Shown one piece after another: positions 5,517 to 11,806 of a stretch of 11,806 bases of DNA (position 1 is its first letter; each line of letters opens with the position of its first letter). The stretch comes from an uncultured Peptococcaceae bacterium. Its GTDB lineage: Bacteria > Bacillota > Desulfotomaculia > Desulfotomaculales > Desulfallaceae. A model generated the notes under the pieces. That model was not told where the DNA came from. It saw only the letters and a program-made list of their open reading frames with translations, and searched no databases. The translations under genes and the position numbers were made by a program. Where the stretch lies: positions 1-11,806 of the forward strand of contig CAJYBN010000079.1 in NCBI GenBank assembly GCA_913064925.1, written 5' to 3'.

Positions 5517-7442
5517 ATGAAGAGCTTGCTGGACAAAATTAAAGGCAACAAAGAAATGAGCGTTAAGTTTGGAGGACAGGATCATACCCGGCGCCAGGTT
5601 AATTCGCTTTATAACTTGCTGAAGGATTTATACGGGTCGGATAAAATAATCTTGCGGGCGGGAAAGCTTAACGTCCTGCAAATGATGCGCTCGGAGCGAC
5701 TGCCTGAACGGGTGTTGGCCCTGCAAAAGCTGGTTTTAGAAGACCCCACGCTGGATGAGTTGCCGGGTGAAGACGATATTCCGGGCATCTTGGAAGAAAT
5801 AGAAGAAAAAATTGCCGACATCATTGCCCGGCGCACCGTGGAAGACGAGCTGGAGAAAAAAATCAACGAATGCCTGCAGCAGCGGCACGAAGACTACATG
5901 CGCGAAATCAAGATGCAGGTCATTAAGGAAAGTACGGGCCCGGAAAACGCCCAAACTTTGAAAAAACTGGCGGTGCTGGAGAAACTGAACCACAAGAACT
6001 TGGTGCAGTCGGCTCTAGATGTGCTGCGTCCCACCACCATAGAGGAAATCGTGGGACAAGAGCGCCCAGTGCGGGCTATACTGGCCAAGCTGTCGTCTTC
6101 CTTTCCGCAGCATATGCTGCTTTATGGCCCGCCGGGGGTGGGCAAGACCACTGCTGCCAGGCTGGCGCTGGAGGCCGTGCGTTTTCGGGAAAACAGCCCT
6201 TTTGACAGCGAGGCACCCTTTGTGGAGGTAAACGGTACCACTTTGCGGTGGGACCCGCGCGAGGCCACCAACCCGCTGTTGGGATCTGTGCACGACCCCA
6301 TATACCAGGGAGCGCGGCGGGATCTGGCGGAAACCGGGATACCCGAGCCGAAACTGGGGCTGGTGACGGAAGCACACGGCGGAGTGCTGTTCATCGACGA
6401 GGTGGGGGAACTGGACCTCGTTTTACAAAACAAGCTGCTTAAGGTACTGGAAGACAAAAGGGTGTATTTTGAATCGTCCTATTATGACCCCCTGGACAGC
6501 AACGTCCCCCGCTACATTAAAAAGCTGTTCGAGGAGGGCGCACCCGCCGACTTCATATTGATCGGCGCCACCACCCGGGAACCCGAGGAGATCAACCCGG
6601 CCATCCGCAGCCGGTGCGCGGAAATATTTTTTGAACCCTTGACTCCGTCCGACATTCGCCGGATTGTCCTGCAAGCCGCAGGCAAACTGCACGTCACCAT
6701 TGATGAAAAGGTAGCCGACGTCATTGCCGAATACACCATCGAGGGGCGCAAAGCAGTTAACATATTGGCCGATGCCTTTGCACTGGCCTGCCACCGGTCC
6801 GGCGACCCGCGTGGTGCGGTTATTACCGTGTCTGACATTTATGAAGTGATACAAATCAGCAGGCTGGTACCCTACGCCACCCGCCGCGCTTCCGCCGGCG
6901 CCGAGGTGGGGCGCGTGTTTGGTTTAGGAGTGTCCGGCTTTCTGGGCACGGCGTTGGAAATTGAAGCTGTTGTGTTTCCGGCCCGGCGTAAAGGGGGAGG
7001 CATTATCCGGTTTAACGAGGCTGCGGGCAGCATGGCTAAAGATTCAGTGTTCAACGCGGCTTCGGTGCTGCGCAAACTGACGGGGCGCGACTTGTACGAT
7101 TACGACGTCCACGTGAACGTTGTGGGCGGCGGCCGCATCGACGGTCCCTCGGCGGGCGCGGCTGTGTTCCTGGCCATTTACAGCGCCATGGAGGACCTGG
7201 CCGTGCCGCAAAATATCGCCGTAACCGGCGAGTTGTCCATCCGGGGCCAAATCAGGACCGTTGGCGGCGTGCCGGAAAAAATATACGGCGCCAAGCAGTG
7301 CGGCATCCAAAAAGTGTTTGTGCCCGTTGAAAATGAAAAGGATATCCCCAGCGATACCCGGGGGGTGGAAATTATTCCCGTGCACCGTGTAGAGGAAATT
7401 ATCAGACACATTTTTCCAGGTGTGATGGATAATGTGGGATAA
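5517..7442 (+). CDS. lonC: ATP-dependent protease LonC (spore-former Lon family)
   Basis: The 641-residue protein lacks the large N-terminal domain of LonA. Residues 1-175 are a charged region with probable coiled coil (~95-150). The AAA+ module follows: Walker A GPPGVGKT (204-211), Walker B LFIDE with D294/E295, and a sensor-1 region GATTREPEEINPAIRSRC. The C-terminal Lon protease domain has catalytic S545 in GPSAGAA and K588 in GGVPEKIYGAK. The 43-residue S-K spacing equals that of E. coli Lon S679/K722. The layout matches the LonC family of endospore formers, so a role in regulated proteolysis during sporulation is likely but inferred. AAAGGAG at 5498-5504 precedes ATG 5517 by 12 bases, a little far. 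Its end overlaps dnaB by 11 bases. Confidence 0.92.
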   Translation: MKSLLDKIKGNKEMSVKFGGQDHTRRQVNSLYNLLKDLYGSDKIILRAGKLNVLQMMRSERLPERVLALQKLVLEDPTLDELPGEDDIPGILEEIEEKIADIIARRTVEDELEKKINECLQQRHEDYMREIKMQVIKESTGPENAQTLKKLAVLEKLNHKNLVQSALDVLRPTTIEEIVGQERPVRAILAKLSSSFPQHMLLYGPPGVGKTTAARLALEAVRFRENSPFDSEAPFVEVNGTTLRWDPREATNPLLGSVHDPIYQGARRDLAETGIPEPKLGLVTEAHGGVLFIDEVGELDLVLQNKLLKVLEDKRVYFESSYYDPLDSNVPRYIKKLFEEGAPADFILIGATTREPEEINPAIRSRCAEIFFEPLTPSDIRRIVLQAAGKLHVTIDEKVADVIAEYTIEGRKAVNILADAFALACHRSGDPRGAVITVSDIYEVIQISRLVPYATRRASAGAEVGRVFGLGVSGFLGTALEIEAVVFPARRKGGGIIRFNEAAGSMAKDSVFNAASVLRKLTGRDLYDYDVHVNVVGGGRIDGPSAGAAVFLAIYSAMEDLAVPQNIAVTGELSIRGQIRTVGGVPEKIYGAKQCGIQKVFVPVENEKDIPSDTRGVEIIPVHRVEEIIRHIFPGVMDNVG

Positions 7443-8775
7443 GGTTCCTCCCCACAATATAGATGCCGAGCAATCGGTGCTGGGCGCGCTGATGCTGGAT
7501 AACAGCGCCATTGCCAAGGTAGCCCGCTTTTTGCGCCCGGAAGATTTTTACCTGGCCTCGCACCAGGTCATTTATGAAACCATTCTGGAGCTGGAAGAAA
7601 ACGGGCAGGCCGCAGATTTGGTAACTGTCACCGAAAGGCTGCGGCGCAAGGGCGAGCTGGAAAAGGTTGGCGGCACCACTTATGTGGCCACCCTTACCGG
7701 CGTGTCCCCTACAGCGGCCAACGCGGAATATTACGCGCGCATTGTGGAAGAGAAAGCACTGCTGCGCAACTTGATCCACCTGGCCACCCGCATTGCCGGC
7801 ATGGGTTACGAGGGCAGCGAAGACGCCGAGCGGCTTATGGAAGAAGCGGAAAAGATGCTGTTGGAGCTGGGTTCGCGGCGCACCTCGGCGGTGTTTACAG
7901 AAATCAAGGACATTTTGTTGGATACCTTCAAGCACTTGGAATTTCTGTATAAACACAAAGGTAAAATTACAGGCGTACCCACCGGCTTTACGGATCTGGA
8001 TCAGCTTTGCCATGGCTTACAGCCCGGCGATTTAATCATCGTGGCCGGGCGCCCATCCATGGGTAAAACCAGTTTCGGGCTGGGTATTGGATACCATGCT
8101 GCCCGGCAAACGCAAAAGCCGGTGGTTATTTTTAGCCTGGAAATGTCCAAAGAACAGCTGGTACAGCGGATGCTCTGCGCTGAGGCCATGGTGGACCAGC
8201 ACAGGCTGCGCAAAGGTTTTATCAGCGAAGAGGATTGGGCCGAGCTGGCCAAAAAAGCGCGGGAAATGGCCAAACTGCCCATATATATCGATGATTCCGG
8301 AGTGCTTACTTTCCGCCAAATCAGGTCCAAGGCCAGGCGCATGCAAATGGAAAAAGGCCTGGGATTGGTCATAATCGATTACCTGCAGCTGATGCAGGGA
8401 AACCGGCGGGCGGAGAACAGGCAGCAGGAAATAGCGGAAATATCCCGTTCCCTGAAAGGACTGGCCAAGGAGCTGAACGTGCCGGTGCTGGCCCTGGCCC
8501 AACTGAGCCGTTCCGTGGAACAGCGCCAGGACAAAAGGCCCATCATGTCTGACCTGCGGGAAAGCGGTAGCCTGGAGCAGGATGCCGACGTGGTGATGTT
8601 CATCTACCGGGACGAGTATTATAACAAGCAGTCAGAGAAGCTGGGAATAGCGGAAATAATCGTGGCCAAGCAGCGCAACGGCCCCACCGGCACGGTGGAA
8701 CTGGCCTTCCTCAAAGAGTATACCAAGTTTATGAATCTTGCCCGCCGCAAGGGGGAAGAGCAGGAAGGCAGCTAA
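7432..8775 (+). CDS. dnaB: Replicative DNA helicase DnaB
   Basis: A 447-residue DnaB-family helicase (called DnaC in B. subtilis), the hexameric ring helicase that unwinds DNA ahead of the fork. The N-terminal domain starts PPHNIDAEQSVLGALMLD. The RecA-like domain carries Walker A GRPSMGKT (206-213), FSLEMSKEQL, Walker B VIIDYLQLM with D316, then ALAQLSRSVEQR and SDLRESGSLEQDAD. There is no intein at the usual insertion sites, and the length is normal. The ATG lies inside the end of lonC in another frame, so translation is probably coupled; AGGTG at 7418-7422 is a modest site. SSB, encoded upstream, works at the same fork. It is the last gene before a 202-base gap. Confidence 0.97.
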   Translation: MWDKVPPHNIDAEQSVLGALMLDNSAIAKVARFLRPEDFYLASHQVIYETILELEENGQAADLVTVTERLRRKGELEKVGGTTYVATLTGVSPTAANAEYYARIVEEKALLRNLIHLATRIAGMGYEGSEDAERLMEEAEKMLLELGSRRTSAVFTEIKDILLDTFKHLEFLYKHKGKITGVPTGFTDLDQLCHGLQPGDLIIVAGRPSMGKTSFGLGIGYHAARQTQKPVVIFSLEMSKEQLVQRMLCAEAMVDQHRLRKGFISEEDWAELAKKAREMAKLPIYIDDSGVLTFRQIRSKARRMQMEKGLGLVIIDYLQLMQGNRRAENRQQEIAEISRSLKGLAKELNVPVLALAQLSRSVEQRQDKRPIMSDLRESGSLEQDADVVMFIYRDEYYNKQSEKLGIAEIIVAKQRNGPTGTVELAFLKEYTKFMNLARRKGEEQEGS

Positions 8776-8818
8776 AGCCCCTTGCTGGCGGGGTCCCCGT
8801 ACTATGAAGGCAGCAGCC

Positions 8819-8847
8819 TTGACAAAAGGATGATCGTCTGGTAGTAT
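8819..8847 (+). promoter_or_regulatory. Sigma-A promoter for the FAD oxidoreductase-purA unit
   Basis: A perfect -35 box TTGACA (8819-8824), a 17-base spacer, and a -10 box TAGTAT (8842-8847) that keeps the key bases T1, A2, A5 and T6. The start would be near 8854, leaving a leader of about 124 bases before the gene. Confidence 0.65.
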
Positions 8848-8910
8848 TGTGTTGCTGCTCAATTTAACATCATAAATAAGCAGACTTTTTTGGCTTAAAT
8901 ATCAATTAAC

Positions 8911-8944
8911 TGACTCAAACAAAACGTCTGTTTGGGTTATTTTT
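8911..8944 (+). terminator. Terminator-like hairpin in the leader of the FAD oxidoreductase gene
   Basis: Bases 8911-8921 pair with 8929-8939 over eleven positions (three G-C, two G-U, the rest A-T) around the loop AAACGTC. Five T residues follow (8940-8944). It could end the dnaB transcript. Because it lies downstream of the 8819 promoter, it could also act as an attenuator for the next gene. The stem is only moderately stable. Confidence 0.5.
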
Positions 8945-8977
8945 ATGTGTTTTCCCACAGGGAGGGTATGAATTAGC

Positions 8978-10366
8978 GTGTCCCCTCAATATGATGTCAT
9001 CATCATCGGTGCTGGCCCGGCGGGAATATTCGCCGCGCTGGAGCTTACGCGCAGGAGGGATAACCTGCGCATTTTAATGCTGGAAAAAGGCCGCGACATT
9101 AAAAATAGAAAATGCCCATCCCGCGAGCAGGGCGGCAACTGCTACAACTGCAGCCCGTGCTCCACCATTTGCGGGTGGGGGGGAGCCGGGGCGTTCAGCG
9201 ACGGCAAGCTCACCCTTTCTTCGGAAATAGGCGGCAGCCTGGAACAGTACCTGGGCGAAGAAAAGCTGGCGGAGATGATTAATTATATAGACAAGTACTA
9301 CCTGAAGTTCGGCGCGCCGGAGCGCGTTTACGGGCTGGAGCACCAGGAGGAAATTCTGGAATTCCAGCGCCGGTCCATGCTGGCCGAACTCAAGCTGATT
9401 CCCGTTTCCATCCGGCATCTGGGTACTGGTCGCTGCCAGAAAATTTTGCAAAACATGTACGAGTACCTGGTGACCAGGGGAGTGGAAGTACGCACTTCTA
9501 CCATGGTGGAGTCCATCGTGGTGGATGACAGCCGGGTTAAGGGCGTTTTAACCGCCGGCGGAGAAGAGATAAAGGGACACTACGTAATACTGGCGCCGGG
9601 AAGGGAAGGGGCCGAGTGGCTGGCCCGGGAGGCGCAAAGGCTGGGGCTGCGCACCGTGGTTAACCCCGTAGACATAGGCGTACGGGTGGAAGTGCCGGCC
9701 GCCGTCATGGAACCGCTTACCAAGGTGTTTTACGAGTCCAAGCTGATTTATTACTCGCGCACCTTTGACGACCGGGTAAGGACTTTTTGCATGAACCCGT
9801 ATGGTGAAGTGGTACTGGAGAACAACGAAGGCTTAATAACGGTTAACGGGCACAGCCACGCTTTTAAGAAAACGGAAAACACCAATTTTGCCGTGCTGGT
9901 CAGCAAAACCTTCACCGAGCCCTTCCGCGAGCCCATTGCTTACGGCAAGTACGTGGCCAGCCTGGCCAACCTGCTGGGCGGTGGGGTCATTGTCCAGCGG
10001 CTGGGCGACCTATTGGACGGTCACCGCTCCACAGTTGATAGGATGAAAAAAAGCCTAGTGGTACCCACCCTGAAGGAAGCTACCCCGGGCGACCTTAGCT
10101 TGGTGTTCCCGTACCGGCACTTGGTGGGAATCGTGGAAATGTTGAAAGCCATGGACAAAATAGCGCCGGGTGTATACTCGCGCTACACGTTGCTATACGG
10201 CGTGGAAGTGAAGTTTTATTCTTGCCGGCTGGATTTAAGCCCGGGCCTGGAGACAAAATATAAAAACCTTTTTGCCGTGGGAGACGGCGCCGGCATTACC
10301 AGGGGGCTGGCCCAGGCTTCGGTGGCGGGAGTGATTGCCGCCAGGGAAATTTTGAAACGAGTATGA
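8978..10366 (+). CDS. NAD(P)/FAD-dependent oxidoreductase (COG2509-type FAD dehydrogenase)
   Basis: A 462-residue flavoprotein. The N-terminal dinucleotide-binding motif is IIGAGPAGIFAALEL (residues 9-23) with E36 closing the ADP-ribose site. A cysteine-rich segment follows (C46, C55, C58, C61, C65), leading into GWGGAGAFSDGKLTL (66-80), the hallmark of this FAD-dehydrogenase family. The C-terminal FAD motif is NLFAVGDGAGITRGLAQASVAG. Substrate and physiological role are unknown. The C55-x2-C-x2-C-x3-C65 spacing resembles a 4Fe-4S ligand set, which is inferred from spacing only. The start is GTG 8978; GGGAGGG (8960-8966) is 11 bases upstream, slightly far, and no better in-frame start exists. 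purA follows after 11 bases, so one transcript is likely. Confidence 0.88.
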   Translation: MSPQYDVIIIGAGPAGIFAALELTRRRDNLRILMLEKGRDIKNRKCPSREQGGNCYNCSPCSTICGWGGAGAFSDGKLTLSSEIGGSLEQYLGEEKLAEMINYIDKYYLKFGAPERVYGLEHQEEILEFQRRSMLAELKLIPVSIRHLGTGRCQKILQNMYEYLVTRGVEVRTSTMVESIVVDDSRVKGVLTAGGEEIKGHYVILAPGREGAEWLAREAQRLGLRTVVNPVDIGVRVEVPAAVMEPLTKVFYESKLIYYSRTFDDRVRTFCMNPYGEVVLENNEGLITVNGHSHAFKKTENTNFAVLVSKTFTEPFREPIAYGKYVASLANLLGGGVIVQRLGDLLDGHRSTVDRMKKSLVVPTLKEATPGDLSLVFPYRHLVGIVEMLKAMDKIAPGVYSRYTLLYGVEVKFYSCRLDLSPGLETKYKNLFAVGDGAGITRGLAQASVAGVIAAREILKRV

Positions 10367-10377
10367 GGGGGTTCTAA

Positions 10378-11664
10378 ATGTCTACGGTTGTATTGATAGG
10401 AGCACAGTGGGGGGACGAGGGTAAAGGGAAGGTTACCGACTTTCTGGCCCAACAAGCTGACATGGTAGTGCGGTATCAGGGCGGTAACAACGCCGGCCAT
10501 ACCGTGGTAGCAAGAGGCCGGACGTTCAAGCTGCACTTAATACCATCGGGCATACTACACGGCGATAAAATGTGCCTGATCGGCAACGGGGTGGTCATTG
10601 ACCCCGCCGTGCTGCTGCAGGAACTGGATTCTTTGGAAAGCCAGGGCATATCCACCGCCAACCTGCGGATAAGCCCCCGGGCGCACGTCATTTTTCCCTA
10701 CCACAAAAGCATCGACATGGCCGAGGAGGAGCAAAAGGGCAATAAAAGAATAGGTACTACCTGCCGCGGTATCGGCCCTGCTTACACGGACAAGGCTTCC
10801 CGCGCGGGCATTCGCGTGGCGGAACTGATGGACAGGGAGGAACTGGCCGAAAAACTACGGGATGCTTTGGAAGCTAAGAACAAGCTGCTGGCCCGTGTTT
10901 ACGGCTCAGAGGTGCAGTTCGATTACCGGGAGATGTTAGAGCAGTACAACGAATACGCCGACCGGCTGCGCGGGTACGTGGACGACGTTTCCATACTGGT
11001 TAACCGGGCCATCGACCGGGGACAGAAGGTGCTGTTCGAAGGGGCCCAGGGCACGCTGTTGGATCTTGACCACGGCACTTATCCCTACGTAACCTCCAGC
11101 CACCCCGTGGCCGGCGCGGCCTGCTTGGGCGCGGGCCTAGGTCCCACCAAGATAAACACCGTGGTAGGTGTGGCCAAGGCTTACATTACCAGGGTGGGGG
11201 AAGGGCCTTTCCCCACCGAGCTGCATGACCGCCTGGGCGATCACATTCGCGAGCGGGGCTGCGAGTTCGGCACCACCACCGGGCGACCGCGGCGCTGCGG
11301 CTGGTTCGACGCCGTCATTGCCCGCTACGCGGCCCGCATAAACGGCCTGAGTTATCTGGCTATCACCAAGCTGGATGTGCTTTCGGGCTTGGACACGCTG
11401 AAAATTTGCACCGGCTACCGCTACAAGGGCGAAGTTATCAATGAGTTCCCGGCCGGGCTGAAGGTGCTGGCCCAGTGCGAGCCCGTATACCGCGAAGTGC
11501 CCGGCTGGCGAGAAGATATTTCCGGCGTGCGCCGCTACAATGATTTGCCGCAAAATGCCCGGGACTATATTGAGCGCATAGAAGAAATGGCCGGTGTCCC
11601 CGTGGCTCTGGTGGGAGTGGGGCCGGGAAGGGAGCAAACGCTGGTGCTGCAAAACATCTTTTAG
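10378..11664 (+). CDS. purA: Adenylosuccinate synthetase
   Basis: A 428-residue enzyme, the usual length, joining IMP and aspartate with GTP hydrolysis to make adenylosuccinate, the first committed step to AMP. The N-terminus has GAQWGDEGKGKVTD with catalytic D13, and GGNNAGHT with catalytic H41, at the same numbers as in E. coli PurA. Also present are NGVVIDP, GTTCRGIGPAY, FEGAQGTLLDLDHGTYPYVT, GTTTGRPRRCGWFD and the guanine-binding TKLDVLSGLD. The ATG has GAGGGGG (10365-10371) six bases upstream, overlapping the stop of the preceding gene. No PurR-type box or promoter is seen directly ahead, so expression probably depends on the upstream promoter at 8819. A GC-rich hairpin follows. Confidence 0.98.
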   Translation: MSTVVLIGAQWGDEGKGKVTDFLAQQADMVVRYQGGNNAGHTVVARGRTFKLHLIPSGILHGDKMCLIGNGVVIDPAVLLQELDSLESQGISTANLRISPRAHVIFPYHKSIDMAEEEQKGNKRIGTTCRGIGPAYTDKASRAGIRVAELMDREELAEKLRDALEAKNKLLARVYGSEVQFDYREMLEQYNEYADRLRGYVDDVSILVNRAIDRGQKVLFEGAQGTLLDLDHGTYPYVTSSHPVAGAACLGAGLGPTKINTVVGVAKAYITRVGEGPFPTELHDRLGDHIRERGCEFGTTTGRPRRCGWFDAVIARYAARINGLSYLAITKLDVLSGLDTLKICTGYRYKGEVINEFPAGLKVLAQCEPVYREVPGWREDISGVRRYNDLPQNARDYIERIEEMAGVPVALVGVGPGREQTLVLQNIF

Positions 11665-11673
11665 CCGGTGCAC

Positions 11674-11706
11674 GCGGGGCCGCCCGCCGGCCCCGCACAT
11701 TATTTT
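11674..11706 (+). terminator. Probable intrinsic terminator after purA
   Basis: GCGGGGCCG (11674-11682) pairs perfectly with CGGCCCCGC (11688-11696) around the loop CCCGC. The T-rich tail is displaced and broken (TTATTTT, 11700-11706), which lowers confidence despite the very stable stem. Confidence 0.65.
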
Positions 11707-11739
11707 CTCCTAAAGTGCAAGTTAATTGGCTACAGGTCA

Positions 11740-11768
11740 TTGACATACCGGCCAAACTCATGTAACAT
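11740..11768 (+). promoter_or_regulatory. Promoter of the tRNA gene
   Basis: TTGACA (11740-11745) and TAACAT (11763-11768) are 17 bases apart. Transcription would start near 11775, about a dozen bases before the tRNA. Confidence 0.65.
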
Positions 11769-11787
11769 ATAAAACTGTAGAAAACGT

Positions 11788-11806
11788 GAGCCATTAGCTC
11801 AGTTGG
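11788..11806 (+). tRNA. 5' end of a tRNA gene, probably tRNA-Lys (cut by window edge)
   Basis: The last 19 bases read as a tRNA 5' part: acceptor strand GAGCCAT, TA at positions 8-9, D-stem GCTC and D-loop AGTTGG. The anticodon is outside the window. The GAGCCAT acceptor matches Firmicute tRNA-Lys such as that of B. subtilis, so lysine is the best guess from family knowledge. Confidence 0.8.

Noticed and set aside
5007..5585. A minus-strand open frame over rplI
   Set aside because: It is antisense to an unmistakable L9 gene and has no recognisable product.
7432..8775. An intein in dnaB, a common host gene
   Set aside because: Walker A and the downstream motifs are contiguous and the length is normal.
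8782..8816. Hairpin after dnaB (TTGCTG with CAGCAG, plus the palindrome CGGGGTCCCCG at 8789-8799) as the dnaB terminator
   Set aside because: No T run follows and the loop is large; the hairpin at 8911-8944 is the better terminator candidate.
8968..8976. Two-codon ORF ATG-AAT-TAG just before the FAD gene as a regulatory minimal ORF
   Set aside because: It is only one base from the GGGAGGG site, too close for initiation; probably chance.
1..11806. Mobile elements, CRISPR arrays, phage or defence genes
   Set aside because: All coding space is taken by housekeeping genes in one orientation; no repeats of array type, transposase or integrase motifs were seen.

Overview
The window is ordinary core chromosome of a moderately GC-rich, endospore-forming-type Firmicute. 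It most resembles the Desulfotomaculum/Pelotomaculum group (Peptococcaceae sensu lato). This placement rests on protein resemblance and gene order recalled from the group, not on a database search. The pointers are the order rpsF-ssb-rpsR-yybS-rplI-lonC-dnaB-purA, a DUF951 gene, a cysteine-bearing S18, a LonC-type protease of spore formers, strong AGGAGGTGA-type ribosome binding sites, and frequent GTG/TTG starts. All genes are on the + strand.

Layout. Bases 1-278 are the C-terminal end of a YkvI-like membrane protein cut by the window edge. Next come cvpA (331-1116), an M18 zinc aminopeptidase that starts inside the end of cvpA (1095-2492), and a 65-residue DUF951 protein (2514-2711). A clear sigma-A promoter (2751-2779) and a foldable leader, probably an S6:S18 autoregulatory element, precede rpsF-ssb-rpsR (2896-3880). 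That operon closes with an intrinsic terminator (3896-3926). After it come yybS (DUF2232, start re-assigned to a TTG at 4039), rplI, lonC and dnaB (4039-8775), tightly packed, with lonC and dnaB overlapping by 11 bases.

A 202-base gap follows dnaB. It holds a promoter with a perfect TTGACA box (8819-8847) and, downstream of it, a terminator-like hairpin (8911-8944). Then come an FAD-dependent oxidoreductase of the COG2509 type with a CxxCxxCxxxC cluster (8978-10366) and purA (10378-11664), only 11 bases apart. A GC-rich hairpin ends purA, and another TTGACA promoter drives a tRNA, probably tRNA-Lys, whose first 19 bases close the window.

How the genes fit together. S6, S18 and L9 are ribosomal proteins, SSB and DnaB act at the replication fork, and PurA makes AMP from IMP. 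This is a growth-linked cluster combining translation, replication and nucleotide supply. LonC adds an ATP-dependent protease linked to spore formers. I see no mobile element, CRISPR array, phage gene or defence system. The points most worth checking are regulatory: the leader ahead of the FAD oxidoreductase/purA unit, the S6:S18 leader, and the missing promoter for yybS-rplI-lonC-dnaB. The cysteine cluster in the FAD protein is also worth a look. I found no convincing new system.
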